From positions 1-46,276 of the forward strand of contig CAADUW010000128.1 in assembly GCA_900752285.1 (NCBI GenBank): a stretch of 46,276 nt of DNA, written 5' to 3'. Position numbers and translations under genes: made by a program. The notes under the pieces were generated by a model. It made no database searches, was not told the origin of the DNA, and saw nothing but the letters and a program-made list of their open reading frames with translations. The stretch is from an uncultured Oscillospiraceae bacterium. GTDB lineage: Bacteria; Bacillota; Clostridia; Oscillospirales; Oscillospiraceae. Below, piece by piece: positions 16,883 through 24,165 of this stretch; positions within the stretch are counted from its first letter, which is position 1, and each line of letters starts with the position of its first letter.

Positions 16883-16924
16883 AAAAGCCAAGGGACACCC
16901 ACGGACAGCCGGAAAGCGTATCAC

Positions 16925-17013
16925 ATGAGTCTTGCAGAAATGCGGTAAGCCAGATCCGGAAGGATCGGGGATGTTGACCTGCCGTACGTGGTTAGCGCCT
17001 GCTACTCCCTCAT
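16925..17013 (-). ncRNA. yybP-ykoY-type (Mn2+) riboswitch aptamer
   Basis: On the minus strand the segment opens with ATGAG followed by GGAGTAGC, contains GTCAACATCCCCG, then a GATCC-TTCC-GGATC hairpin, GGCTTACCGC, and closes with GCAAGACTCAT, whose CTCAT pairs with the opening ATGAG (helix P1). GGAGTAG and GTCAACAT in this order are hallmarks of the yybP-ykoY class, which senses Mn2+ and turns on exporters. A promoter lies 16 bases upstream and a terminator downstream. The call is by memory of the consensus; a covariance-model search was not possible. Confidence 0.78.
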
Positions 17014-17028
17014 TTTTTCTTAAAAACA

Positions 17029-17057
17029 ATGCTACCACAAATGCCCGGGAAAGTCAA
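17029..17057 (-). promoter_or_regulatory. Promoter of the riboswitch-antiporter transcript
   Basis: On the minus strand TTGACT (17052-17057), 17 bases, TAGCAT (17029-17034). It would start RNA just before the aptamer. Its -35 box lies in the loop side of the upstream gene's terminator hairpin. Confidence 0.7.
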
Positions 17058-17070
17058 GACCTTCCCGGGC
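17043..17070 (-). terminator. Terminator of the E2-like gene (overlaps next promoter)
   Basis: A 9-bp perfect stem GCCCGGGAA/TTCCCGGGC, 19 bases past the stop codon at 17089; the following minus-strand sequence is ATTTGTGG, a weak U-tract, so termination may be incomplete. Confidence 0.6.
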
Positions 17071-17088
17071 AGGCGGTATGTGGATATC

Positions 17089-17979
17089 TCAGCGCTTGAT
17101 ACTGTACTCCACCGGGGTGTCGGCGGGAAGCTCCAGAAGCTCAGGGTGTGCCAGAAGCTCCTTCACAAGAGCAACGGTACCGGAATAATAATAGCCGTCA
17201 GCAATCCGTTCATCCAGCGTAATGCCCAACGGAAGAATGTCCTTCAGAACGCCCTCGTCGCTGTCGGAATAATCCATTTTTCGATATTTCTTGCCAACAA
17301 CTACAAAGCAGGAATTGGTTCCCCAGTTGACCAGGTGGTGATAGCCACCCTCCAATCCGATAGAACCAAGATTGCTCAGAAGAATCGCAGCGTGGTTCGG
17401 CTCGGTACTGATGATGTCCTTGGGAACCCAGCCGTGCTTATCCAGCCAGAGCAGGGTACGAATAAACAGATTGATGAACCACTGGGGCGTTTTTGCCAGA
17501 AAATCCATGATTTTCTGTGTGCCGTCATCCTCCGCAACCTTTTCACTGCGGCTGGAATGGATAACCTTCATGATCTTTTCATGATAGCTGTCGATCGTTT
17601 CCTTGTCATCGAAATACAGATATGCCAGACCCTCTTCGGATTTATCACTGAATTTTTTCTTGACAATGAAAGCGATGCTCAGGTCCTTCCGCTGGTAGAC
17701 CTTGTTATTGCAGATAAAGCGATTCATTCTCGGCCGCAGAACAAATGCCTTTGCGATGGCTGCACTGACCACATGAAAGAAGGTGTACTTGTCTTCTGTC
17801 CGCCCCTCATTTTTCTTGTCGATATACGCCTGAATCGGTGCCAGATCAATTTCAACATTAATGTAGGCCTCGTTATCAGCCCGGTTGGGCATGATGCCAG
17901 GCATCATCCGATTCATGGCAGGCAGATCCTTCAGCCAAATTGCATCCGGGCGGTCGCCCCATTTCTTTTTCTGATTCAT
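17089..17979 (-). CDS. Stand-alone 2-oxo acid dehydrogenase acyltransferase-like protein (CAT fold)
   Basis: 296 residues resembling the catalytic domain of E2 acyltransferases, without lipoyl or E1/E3-binding domains. Signs are the N-terminal strand YINVEIDLAPIQAYIDK, the substrate-channel helix TFFHVVSAAIAKAFVLRP, and the C-terminal segment where E2 enzymes have DHRxxDG. Here that motif reads DERIADG, so the catalytic histidine is replaced by glutamate. A middle region (about 150-190) is hydrophobic and unusual. The ATG at 17979 has GGAGG upstream. It is monocistronic with its own promoter and no dehydrogenase genes nearby. It is probably not a true pyruvate-dehydrogenase E2; its activity is unknown. 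Confidence 0.75.
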   Translation of the reverse strand: MNQKKKWGDRPDAIWLKDLPAMNRMMPGIMPNRADNEAYINVEIDLAPIQAYIDKKNEGRTEDKYTFFHVVSAAIAKAFVLRPRMNRFICNNKVYQRKDLSIAFIVKKKFSDKSEEGLAYLYFDDKETIDSYHEKIMKVIHSSRSEKVAEDDGTQKIMDFLAKTPQWFINLFIRTLLWLDKHGWVPKDIISTEPNHAAILLSNLGSIGLEGGYHHLVNWGTNSCFVVVGKKYRKMDYSDSDEGVLKDILPLGITLDERIADGYYYSGTVALVKELLAHPELLELPADTPVEYSIKR

Positions 17980-18019
17980 TGAAAAACCTCCGTGATGGTT
18001 TGCAAAATAAAACTTCATA

Positions 18020-18048
18020 ATTATACCAGAATCTTTTCCAAATTGCAA
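18020..18048 (-). promoter_or_regulatory. Promoter of the E2-like gene
   Basis: On the minus strand TTGCAA (18043-18048), 17 bases, perfect TATAAT (18020-18025). The rest of the gap to 18257 is GC-rich and shows no clear feature beyond the spoIID ribosome site. Confidence 0.85.
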
Positions 18049-18257
18049 ATATCTTTTGACATTTTTCCGGGGGCACCTGGTGGTAAGATAAGGAACCGGG
18101 GAAAAGCGGAAATGAAAACAGAAATCCGGCGCTGGTGCGAAGCGCAGTCGCGGGAATGAATGATAAGGGTCACGACAGCGCGCCGCGGCTGAGGGGGCAT
18201 ACCGCTAAGCAATGAATTGAATCTGCCGCTGCGCGGTAAAACGGAGGAGGTTTGTCT

Positions 18258-19220
18258 GTGCGAAAAGGGTGGGAGGAAACGCTTTATGCTGTTTTTATGG
18301 GAATGGTAGTCCCGGGACTGATCCTTGCGGTGATGGTGATGCTATGGGGAGATCAAACGCTTGAAGGGGACATGGAACCGGAGACTGCAAATCCGGCGGT
18401 GTCACTTCCTGTTCTGGTACGATTCGAAAGTGGAAATACAGAGCAGATGGATATGGATACCTATCTTGTGGGTGTTGTGCTTGCGGAAATGCCGGCTTAT
18501 TTTGAAATGGAGGCATTGAAGGCGCAGGCTGTGACCGCAAGAACCTTTGCAAGAAAAGCCTGGGTTACCGGTGGAAAACATGGGGATGGGAGCGTATGCA
18601 CAGATTTCTCCTGCTGTCAGGCATATCAGGATCCGGAAGCATATGGCAAGAACTCCGTACAGAGAGAAAATGTTGAGAAGGTTCGGGCGGCTGTTTTGGC
18701 AACCTCCGGTCAGGTCCTGACCTATGACGGAGAACTGATCGAGGCGGTTTATTTCTCCTGTTCCGGGGGAAAAACGGAAGATGCCGCGGCAGTCTGGGGT
18801 ACGGAATATCCGTATCTTCATTCTGTGGACAGCCCCGGTGAGGAGAATGCTGCGTTCTATACCGACACCCGGTCTTTTACACCGGAAGAACTTTCGGAAA
18901 TTCTCGGGCTTCCCATGGGGGCTGATCCGGAAGGCTGGTTCGGAACCGTAACGGAAACGCCAAGCGGAGGTGTAGCCTCTATGGAGATTCAGGGGAAAAC
19001 CTTTACCGGAACAGACCTCAGGAAAAAACTGGGATTGCACTCTACGGCATTTTCCGTTTCGGTAGAGGATGAGATCATCCTGTTCCACACCCGGGGATAT
19101 GGGCATCGGGTTGGTATGAGCCAGTACGGAGCGGATGCGATGGCGGCAGGCGGTGCGGACTATACCCGAATCCTTGCCCACTACTATAGCGGAACCAGAC
19201 TGGAAACCTGCCGGCCGTGA
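18258..19220 (+). CDS. spoIID: Stage II sporulation protein D (SpoIID/LytB domain)
   Basis: A peptidoglycan lytic transglycosylase needed for septal wall removal and engulfment during sporulation. About 320 residues: an N-terminal membrane anchor (VVPGLILAVMVMLWG), then the SpoIID domain with VVLAEMPAYFEMEALKAQAV, a cysteine-containing CTDFSCCQAY, YFSCSGGKTED and the C-terminal GYGHRVGMSQYGADAMAAGG signature. The start is GTG at 18258, because GGAGGAGG lies 7 bases upstream; the TTG at 18252 is too close to it. It is presumably sigma-E-controlled in the mother cell, but I could not identify a convincing sigma-E promoter. Its presence supports a spore former. Confidence 0.93.
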   Translation: MRKGWEETLYAVFMGMVVPGLILAVMVMLWGDQTLEGDMEPETANPAVSLPVLVRFESGNTEQMDMDTYLVGVVLAEMPAYFEMEALKAQAVTARTFARKAWVTGGKHGDGSVCTDFSCCQAYQDPEAYGKNSVQRENVEKVRAAVLATSGQVLTYDGELIEAVYFSCSGGKTEDAAAVWGTEYPYLHSVDSPGEENAAFYTDTRSFTPEELSEILGLPMGADPEGWFGTVTETPSGGVASMEIQGKTFTGTDLRKKLGLHSTAFSVSVEDEIILFHTRGYGHRVGMSQYGADAMAAGGADYTRILAHYYSGTRLETCRP

Positions 19221-19243
19221 AAATAAATTTACCTGCATTTTCC

Positions 19244-19272
19244 TTGCAAAATACGATGCTTTATAGTAAAAT
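19244..19272 (+). promoter_or_regulatory. Promoter of the TGS/uridine kinase fusion
   Basis: TTGCAA (19244-19249), 17 bases, TAAAAT (19267-19272), 43 bases before the start codon. Confidence 0.75.
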
Positions 19273-19314
19273 AACCCAAACAGCCCGCTTGGGCAGAAAA
19301 AGAAGGTCATACTT

Positions 19315-21015
19315 ATGCAGTTAAAGATAGATGGGTTTTATACGGAGCCGAAAGCGGACGAGACCCTTGCACAGCTTGTGCAGCAGCTTGGACTGGGTCA
19401 AAAATCACTGGCAGAACGTCCGTTAGCGGCAAAAATAGCCGGAGAGGTATTCACACTGAACTATGTCCCGGTACGTCAGAAGGATGTTCTGCAGGAGCGC
19501 TCCTCCATGCGGCGGGCTATGGAGGCATCCGGAGGGGAAGTCAGCCTGCTGCGTTACGGGGACGATGCCGGAAAGGATGTCTATATTCGTACGGCCCAGT
19601 TTGTCATTTTTCTTGCGATTTCCCAGCTCTGGCCTCAGGCGCGGGCAATGATGAGCTGCACCCTTGGCTCCAGCGTGTTTATTTCCGTTACGTGCGAAGC
19701 AAATTTTGATGTGGAGCGCCTGAAAGAACGGGTTGCGGAACTGATTAAGCAGGACATTCCTCTTATCCGCCGCAGAGTTCCGCTGCAGCAGGCAATTGAC
19801 AGATTCCGGGAAAACGGACAGGAGGACAAGGCAAGACTTCTGTCCTGGCGGAAGGCGGATTATTTTGATGAGTATGCCTATGGAAGCTTCTCTGATTACT
19901 ATTACGGAGAAATGGCACCGTCTACCGGTTATCTCACGGTCTACCGGATCCTTCCCGCACCGGGCGGCTTCCTGTTTGTGTATCCGGATGACCAGAATCC
20001 GGATACGACGGCGCCGGTGCCGGAAATGCCCCACTTCTTCAGTGTGTTTTCTGAAGGGGAGCGCTGGTGCGAGTTGATGGAGTGCGCTACGGCGGCGGAT
20101 CTGAATGAACTGACGGAATCCGGAAAAATCCGGGAATTGATCCGGGTGAATGAGGCACTTCACGAAAAACGGTTTTCTCAGGTTGCGGATATGGTATGTC
20201 AGCGGGAAGCAAAGGTGGTCATGCTGGCAGGGCCAAGCTCTTCCGGAAAGACCACGTCCGCAAACCGTCTGGCAACGCAGCTGCGGGTCCATGGGAAAAA
20301 GCCGATTTTGATGAGTCTTGACGACTACTATATAGACAGAGACAAAATTCCGGCAGGGCCGGACGGAAAGCTGGATCTGGAACACATCAATACCATTGAT
20401 ACGGCCCTGTTCCGGCAGCAGGTGGAGCAGCTGCTTGCAGGACAGACAGTCCGGCTTCCAAGCTTCAATTTTGTGACCGGAAAGCGGGAGTGGACCCAAA
20501 AGAAACTGAAGCTGGAAGAGAAAAGCGTGATTATCGTCGAGGGACTCCATGGCCTGAATCCTGCCATGCTGCCGGAAAAGGTGGACAGGCACCTGATTTT
20601 TCGCCTCTATGTCAGTCCCCTGCTTCCACTGAATCTGGATGACCACAACCGGATCCCGACAAGTTATCTGCGCCTGCTGCGCCGGATTGTCCGGGACTAT
20701 GAGACCCGAGGTGCCTCCGTCCAGAAAACCATCTCCATGTGGGATTCGGTTCGGCAGGGCGAAAAAAGATGGATTTTTCCGTATCAGGAAAACGCAGACG
20801 TGATTTTCAACAGCTCCACGTTGTATGAGCTTCCTGTCCTGAAGAAACATATTTTCCCCCTTCTGACCGCCGTACAGCCCGAGGACAGCTGCTATGAAGA
20901 GGTACGGGGAATCGTAAAAATCCTGAACTTTATTCTGGAGGCGGATGTGGATGACGAAATCCCGCCCACCAGCCTGGTACGGGAATTCATCGGCGGAAAT
21001 ACGTTTTATCGATAA
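19315..21015 (+). CDS. Nucleoside (uridine) kinase with N-terminal TGS/ThrRS-like domains
   Basis: 566 residues. The C-terminal half is a P-loop kinase of the uridine kinase/phosphoribulokinase group: Walker A GPSSSGKT (about 306-313), SLDDYYIDRDKIP and VIIVEGLHGLNP. The N-terminal half resembles the TGS and second additional domains of threonyl-tRNA synthetase (LAQLVQQLG, LIKQDIPLIRR, SDYYYGEMAP) without the catalytic core. This fusion occurs in other Clostridia and is usually named uridine kinase, though the substrate is seldom tested. The ATG at 19315 follows AAGGTC. It is monocistronic with its own promoter; a MITE-like element starts 4 bases after the stop. Confidence 0.88.
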   Translation: MQLKIDGFYTEPKADETLAQLVQQLGLGQKSLAERPLAAKIAGEVFTLNYVPVRQKDVLQERSSMRRAMEASGGEVSLLRYGDDAGKDVYIRTAQFVIFLAISQLWPQARAMMSCTLGSSVFISVTCEANFDVERLKERVAELIKQDIPLIRRRVPLQQAIDRFRENGQEDKARLLSWRKADYFDEYAYGSFSDYYYGEMAPSTGYLTVYRILPAPGGFLFVYPDDQNPDTTAPVPEMPHFFSVFSEGERWCELMECATAADLNELTESGKIRELIRVNEALHEKRFSQVADMVCQREAKVVMLAGPSSSGKTTSANRLATQLRVHGKKPILMSLDDYYIDRDKIPAGPDGKLDLEHINTIDTALFRQQVEQLLAGQTVRLPSFNFVTGKREWTQKKLKLEEKSVIIVEGLHGLNPAMLPEKVDRHLIFRLYVSPLLPLNLDDHNRIPTSYLRLLRRIVRDYETRGASVQKTISMWDSVRQGEKRWIFPYQENADVIFNSSTLYELPVLKKHIFPLLTAVQPEDSCYEEVRGIVKILNFILEADVDDEIPPTSLVREFIGGNTFYR

Positions 21016-21018
21016 ACA

Positions 21019-21172
21019 GGAATTTAGCGGCGTAAGGCACCCACAATCATGTGTCATTCCGAGCCAGTGGAAGGTGCTGTTTTGGCGGTTTAGACCAAAA
21101 TAGGCTTAAGTTGATGATATTGCCCCCAAAGGGGGAGCCAAGGGGGCATTTCGCGCCGTGCGCTAAATTCCC
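21019..21172. mobile_element. MITE-like element M1, copy b (154 bp)
   Basis: Left end GGAATTTAGCG and right end (read in reverse) GGAATTTAGCG form an 11-bp perfect inverted repeat. Inside is one hairpin half GTCATTCCGAGCCAGTG (21053-21069) without its partner, and a G/C-rich block CCCCCAAAGGGGG. It is a degraded relative of copies a, c and d. Confidence 0.65.
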
Positions 21173-21194
21173 ATTTTCTTTATTACCAGCTCAC

Positions 21195-21229
21195 GAAAAA
21201 AACGGCAGCCCATACGGACTGCCGTTTTT
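21195..21229. terminator. Bidirectional terminator between convergent genes
   Basis: Stem AACGGCAG/CTGCCGTT with AAAAAA on the left and TTTTT on the right. It serves the kinase (+) and the small membrane protein (-). Confidence 0.9.
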
Positions 21230-21243
21230 GGAGAGATGAAATT

Positions 21244-21543
21244 TTATCCCGCCACAACAGGAGGGCAGGGGTACTTGAGGATCAGGGAGAACAGCAGGCA
21301 CAGACAGATGGAGGCAAAGCCTGTAACCATCCACAGGCTTCTGCGGCGGTAAAGTTCCTTCGTGAAGAACAGCCAAACCAGCGCAAGGATGGAAACCACA
21401 AAAATCAGTACCGTTGCAATGACGGAAACGACCGTCAAGCCCTTGCTGGCGAAGAGCATGTAAAGAGCAAAGGCGACAGCATCACCCACCATGATTTTTG
21501 CCATCATGCTCTCAAATTCCCGGTATCGGTTGCGCCGTGCCAT
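21244..21543 (-). CDS. Small membrane protein of unknown function
   Basis: 99 residues with a basic, polar N-terminus (MARRNRYREFESMMAK) and three predicted membrane helices: VAFALYMLFASKGLTVVSVI, LIFVVSILALVWLFF and MVTGFASICLCLLFSLIL. No catalytic motif is visible and I do not recognise a family. The ATG at 21543 has a strong GGAGGGG site. It is transcribed alone and divergently from scpA, from a promoter with -35 TTGCAA. Position next to scpA does not by itself imply a segregation role. Confidence 0.75.
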   Translation of the reverse strand: MARRNRYREFESMMAKIMVGDAVAFALYMLFASKGLTVVSVIATVLIFVVSILALVWLFFTKELYRRRSLWMVTGFASICLCLLFSLILKYPCPPVVAG

Positions 21544-21574
21544 GTGAATCCCCTCCACTTTTTTCCTTGTGCAT

Positions 21575-21603
21575 ATCTTAGCACATCCTGTCGAAAATTG
21601 CAA
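21575..21603 (-). promoter_or_regulatory. Promoter of the 99-aa membrane protein
   Basis: On the minus strand TTGCAA (21598-21603), 17 bases, TAAGAT (21575-21580). Confidence 0.7.
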
Positions 21604-21640
21604 TCTTTTTGGGGAGAAAGCTTAAAATTTTTCCGAACCC

Positions 21641-21669
21641 TTGCACTTGTATGAAAAGAATGGTATACT
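21641..21669 (+). promoter_or_regulatory. Promoter of the scpA unit
   Basis: TTGCAC (21641-21646), 17 bases, TATACT (21664-21669), 43 bases before the scpA ATG. Confidence 0.8.
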
Positions 21670-21711
21670 ATTCCCAAAAGTAAGGATTATGATGAAGAAA
21701 AGGGCGCCTTT

Positions 21712-22509
21712 ATGTCAGAACCACAGTATCATCTTGAGGGGATTGTCCATACCCGCAGTGAGGAAATGGAGGATTTCGAAGGCCCTCTGGATGCGATTTT
21801 TCTCCTGCTGAGTAAGAATAAAATTGAAATTCAGAATGTTTCCATAACCGCAATTCTGGAGCAGTACCTTGCGTATCTGGACGAAATGAAGCGGCTGGAT
21901 ATGGAAATTGCCAGTGAATTCATTACCATGGCATCCCATTTGATGCTCATCAAGACCAAGATGCTTCTTTCCGCAGCCGAACAGCAGGAGGCGGAGACGG
22001 AACTGGAGCTGCTGCGCCGCAGTTTGATGGATCGCCGCAGAAAGGAAGCCATGGAGCAGATCCGGACGGCGGTTGCCGAGCTGGAACCCCGGAACGATAT
22101 CGGAAGATCTCTCTTTACCAAAGATCCTGAGCCGCTGCGCAGGGATCAGACATACCGCTATCAGCATGATCTTGCGGATATTTTCCGTGCAATCGACAAT
22201 ATTGCGCAGCGGCAGGGACGGCAGCTCCCGCCGCCGGCAGACAATTTCCGTGGGATCGTCGGCAAGGAACGCTATCCGGTTTCCCGGAAAGCGGGTGAGG
22301 TTTTGCGAAGCCTCCTTCTGCGGGGAGTGGAACGACTAAAGAACCTGTTCCGGAATAATAAGTCCCGTTCGGAAATTGTTGCTACATTCCTGGCGGTGCT
22401 GGATTTGTGCAAAACCAATTCGGTAACGCTGGAGGATGACGGAACGGGAGAAAATCCCAATGTCCGGCTGCTGAACCGGAGACCGCCTGCTGCGGAGGAG
22501 ATCACATAA
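21712..22509 (+). CDS. scpA: Segregation and condensation protein A
   Basis: The kleisin subunit of the Smc-ScpAB condensin that compacts and separates chromosomes. 265 residues, the usual size. The N-terminal segment contains the family hallmark FEGPLDAIFLLLSKNKIEI and FITMASHLMLIKTKMLL (Smc neck-binding helices); the C-terminal winged helix has FLAVLDLCKTN. The ribosome site is weak (AAAAGGG). It is directly followed by scpB with no gap, as in most Firmicutes. Confidence 0.96.
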   Translation: MSEPQYHLEGIVHTRSEEMEDFEGPLDAIFLLLSKNKIEIQNVSITAILEQYLAYLDEMKRLDMEIASEFITMASHLMLIKTKMLLSAAEQQEAETELELLRRSLMDRRRKEAMEQIRTAVAELEPRNDIGRSLFTKDPEPLRRDQTYRYQHDLADIFRAIDNIAQRQGRQLPPPADNFRGIVGKERYPVSRKAGEVLRSLLLRGVERLKNLFRNNKSRSEIVATFLAVLDLCKTNSVTLEDDGTGENPNVRLLNRRPPAAEEIT

Positions 22510-23073
22510 ATGGAACTGGAAGATCTGGAACGTATTTTTGAAGCAATTCTTTTTGCATCAGGGGAGCGGGTGGAAATTTCCCGCCTTGCCTTTGCGGCGG
22601 ACGTGCCGCTGGCGCAGGCGGAGAAAGCTGCTGCGGCGCTTGCAGACCGCTATGCTTTCGAGCGCCGTGGGATCCGGATCCTGAAGCTGGAGGACGGGTA
22701 CCAGATGGTATCCTCCGGAGAGATGGCGGATTATGTGACGAAGGCGTTGGAAACCCGGAAGCCTCCCAAGCTTTCTTCCTCGCAGCTGGAAGCACTGGTG
22801 ATCATTGCCTATTATCAGCCTGCGACTAAGGCGCTGGTGGAGCAGATTCGGGGCGTAGACAGCTCCTATTCCGTTTCCGCGCTCCTGAACAAAAGGCTGA
22901 TCGAGGAAGCGGGACGGCTGAATGTTCCGGGACGGCCCATTCAGTACCGGACAACACCGGATTTTCTCAGAACTTTTGGATTGTCAACGTTGGAGGAATT
23001 GCCCTCCATTGAAAAAATATCCTTTGCGGAGCCGGATGCGGTTCCTGAAAAAACGGAAGAGGGGGAAACCTGA
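22510..23073 (+). CDS. scpB: Segregation and condensation protein B
   Basis: A dimeric winged-helix kite subunit that binds ScpA in the condensin complex. 187 residues. It begins MELEDLERIFEAILFASGE, typical of the family, and has EALVIIAYYQPATKALVEQIRGVDS in the second winged helix. Its ATG starts immediately after the scpA stop, with GGAGGAG inside the scpA end, so the two are translationally coupled. Its stop overlaps the next start by one base. Confidence 0.96.
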   Translation: MELEDLERIFEAILFASGERVEISRLAFAADVPLAQAEKAAAALADRYAFERRGIRILKLEDGYQMVSSGEMADYVTKALETRKPPKLSSSQLEALVIIAYYQPATKALVEQIRGVDSSYSVSALLNKRLIEEAGRLNVPGRPIQYRTTPDFLRTFGLSTLEELPSIEKISFAEPDAVPEKTEEGET

Positions 23074-23717
23074 TGGGCTGGCTGATCGCGCTGGGCATTC
23101 TGACGGCCCTTGCGATCCTTCCACTGGGTGTGTCGGCACAGTATGATTCAGGCGGGACACTTGTCCGCCTGATTCTTGGACCTGTGAAGTTGATACTGTA
23201 CCCAAGACCTCACTCACCCCCAAAAAAGGAAAAAAAGCCGAAGGAAAAGAAGCAGGAAGAAAAGACCTCGGAAAAGGAAACACAGGAAGCATCCGCACCG
23301 GTTAAAAAGAAGGAAGCTTCCGGTGATCCCCAGGGCGGCGACTGGAAAGATTTTCTGCCCCTGTTCAGGGTTGCGATGGAATTCCTGGGAAATTTCCGCA
23401 GAAAGCTTCGGGTGCGGGATCTGGAGATGAAGCTGATTCTTGCCGGTGATGACCCCTGCGATTTGGCGGTAAATTACGGAAGAGCTTGGGCGGCACTCGG
23501 AAACCTTATGCCGAAGTTAGAACGCTTTCTGGTTATCCGGAAGAGAAATCTTGAGGTGGAGTGCGATTTTACCTCCGAAAAAACGCTTGTTTTTGTCCGA
23601 CTGGAGTTGACGATTACACTGGGACGGCTCCTTGGGCTGGCCGTGGTGTACGGAATCCGCGGCCTCAGAGAATACCTGAAAATTTCGAAGAAAAGAAAAG
23701 GCGGTGCTGTGCAATGA
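23073..23717 (+). CDS. DUF2953 family protein
   Basis: 214 residues. A hydrophobic N-terminal segment (LIALGILTALAILPLGVSA), then a highly charged lysine/glutamate-rich linker (about 50-90) and a C-terminal domain with LRVRDLEMKLILAGDDPCDLAVNYGRAW split over the central part. This layout and the neighbour ytfJ match the DUF2953 (YtfI-like) proteins next to ytfJ in spore formers. Function is unknown. It overlaps scpB by one base and ytfJ by four bases (ATGA), so it is part of a tightly coupled operon. Confidence 0.82.
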   Translation: MGWLIALGILTALAILPLGVSAQYDSGGTLVRLILGPVKLILYPRPHSPPKKEKKPKEKKQEEKTSEKETQEASAPVKKKEASGDPQGGDWKDFLPLFRVAMEFLGNFRRKLRVRDLEMKLILAGDDPCDLAVNYGRAWAALGNLMPKLERFLVIRKRNLEVECDFTSEKTLVFVRLELTITLGRLLGLAVVYGIRGLREYLKISKKRKGGAVQ

Positions 23718-24109
23718 GTCAGAAGCTTCCGAATATGCTGGAAAGTACGATTCAGAAAATCCGGGAAATGGTGGATGTGAATTCCGTGATCGGCAGTCCC
23801 ATTACCACCCCGGACGGCGTAACGATTATTCCGGTGTCCCGGGTCAGTGTGGGATTTGGCGGCGGCGGATCGGATTTCACCAGTAAAAATACCAGACCCG
23901 GGGAAGAGAATCCCTTTGGCGGCGGTGTTGGTGGCGGCGTTAAGGTGACCCCCATTTGTTTTCTGGTTGTGAAAGACGGCGCCGTCCGGATGATGCCGGT
24001 TGCGGAGCCTGCCAATACGACGGCGGATCGGATTGTGGAGATGGTTCCGGATACGCTGGACAAGATCTCAGCGTTCTTTGATGCCAAAGGGGAGAAAAAA
24101 GGCGAATAA
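23714..24109 (+). CDS. ytfJ: Spore protein YtfJ (GerW family)
   Basis: 131 residues. GerW/YtfJ proteins are made in the forespore and in Bacillus are needed for SleB-dependent germination. Family signs: TIQKIREMVDVNSVIGSPI, the promoter-proximal TTPDGVTIIPVSRVSVGFG, and a glycine-rich central loop (GGGVGGGVKVTPICFLVV). The ATG at 23714 overlaps the DUF2953 stop (ATGA). It lies with a DacB-like gene downstream, strengthening the sporulation context. Confidence 0.92.
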   Translation: MSQKLPNMLESTIQKIREMVDVNSVIGSPITTPDGVTIIPVSRVSVGFGGGGSDFTSKNTRPGEENPFGGGVGGGVKVTPICFLVVKDGAVRMMPVAEPANTTADRIVEMVPDTLDKISAFFDAKGEKKGE

Positions 24110-24165
24110 GCGTTCGGGGAATAAAACGGCACCATTCCGGGAAAGATTTTCCGGGGTGAGATGCC

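Noticed and set aside
18197..18206. CATACC-like sigma-E -10 box before spoIID
   Set aside because: No fitting -35 at the right distance; the match is too weak to report although sigma-E control is expected.
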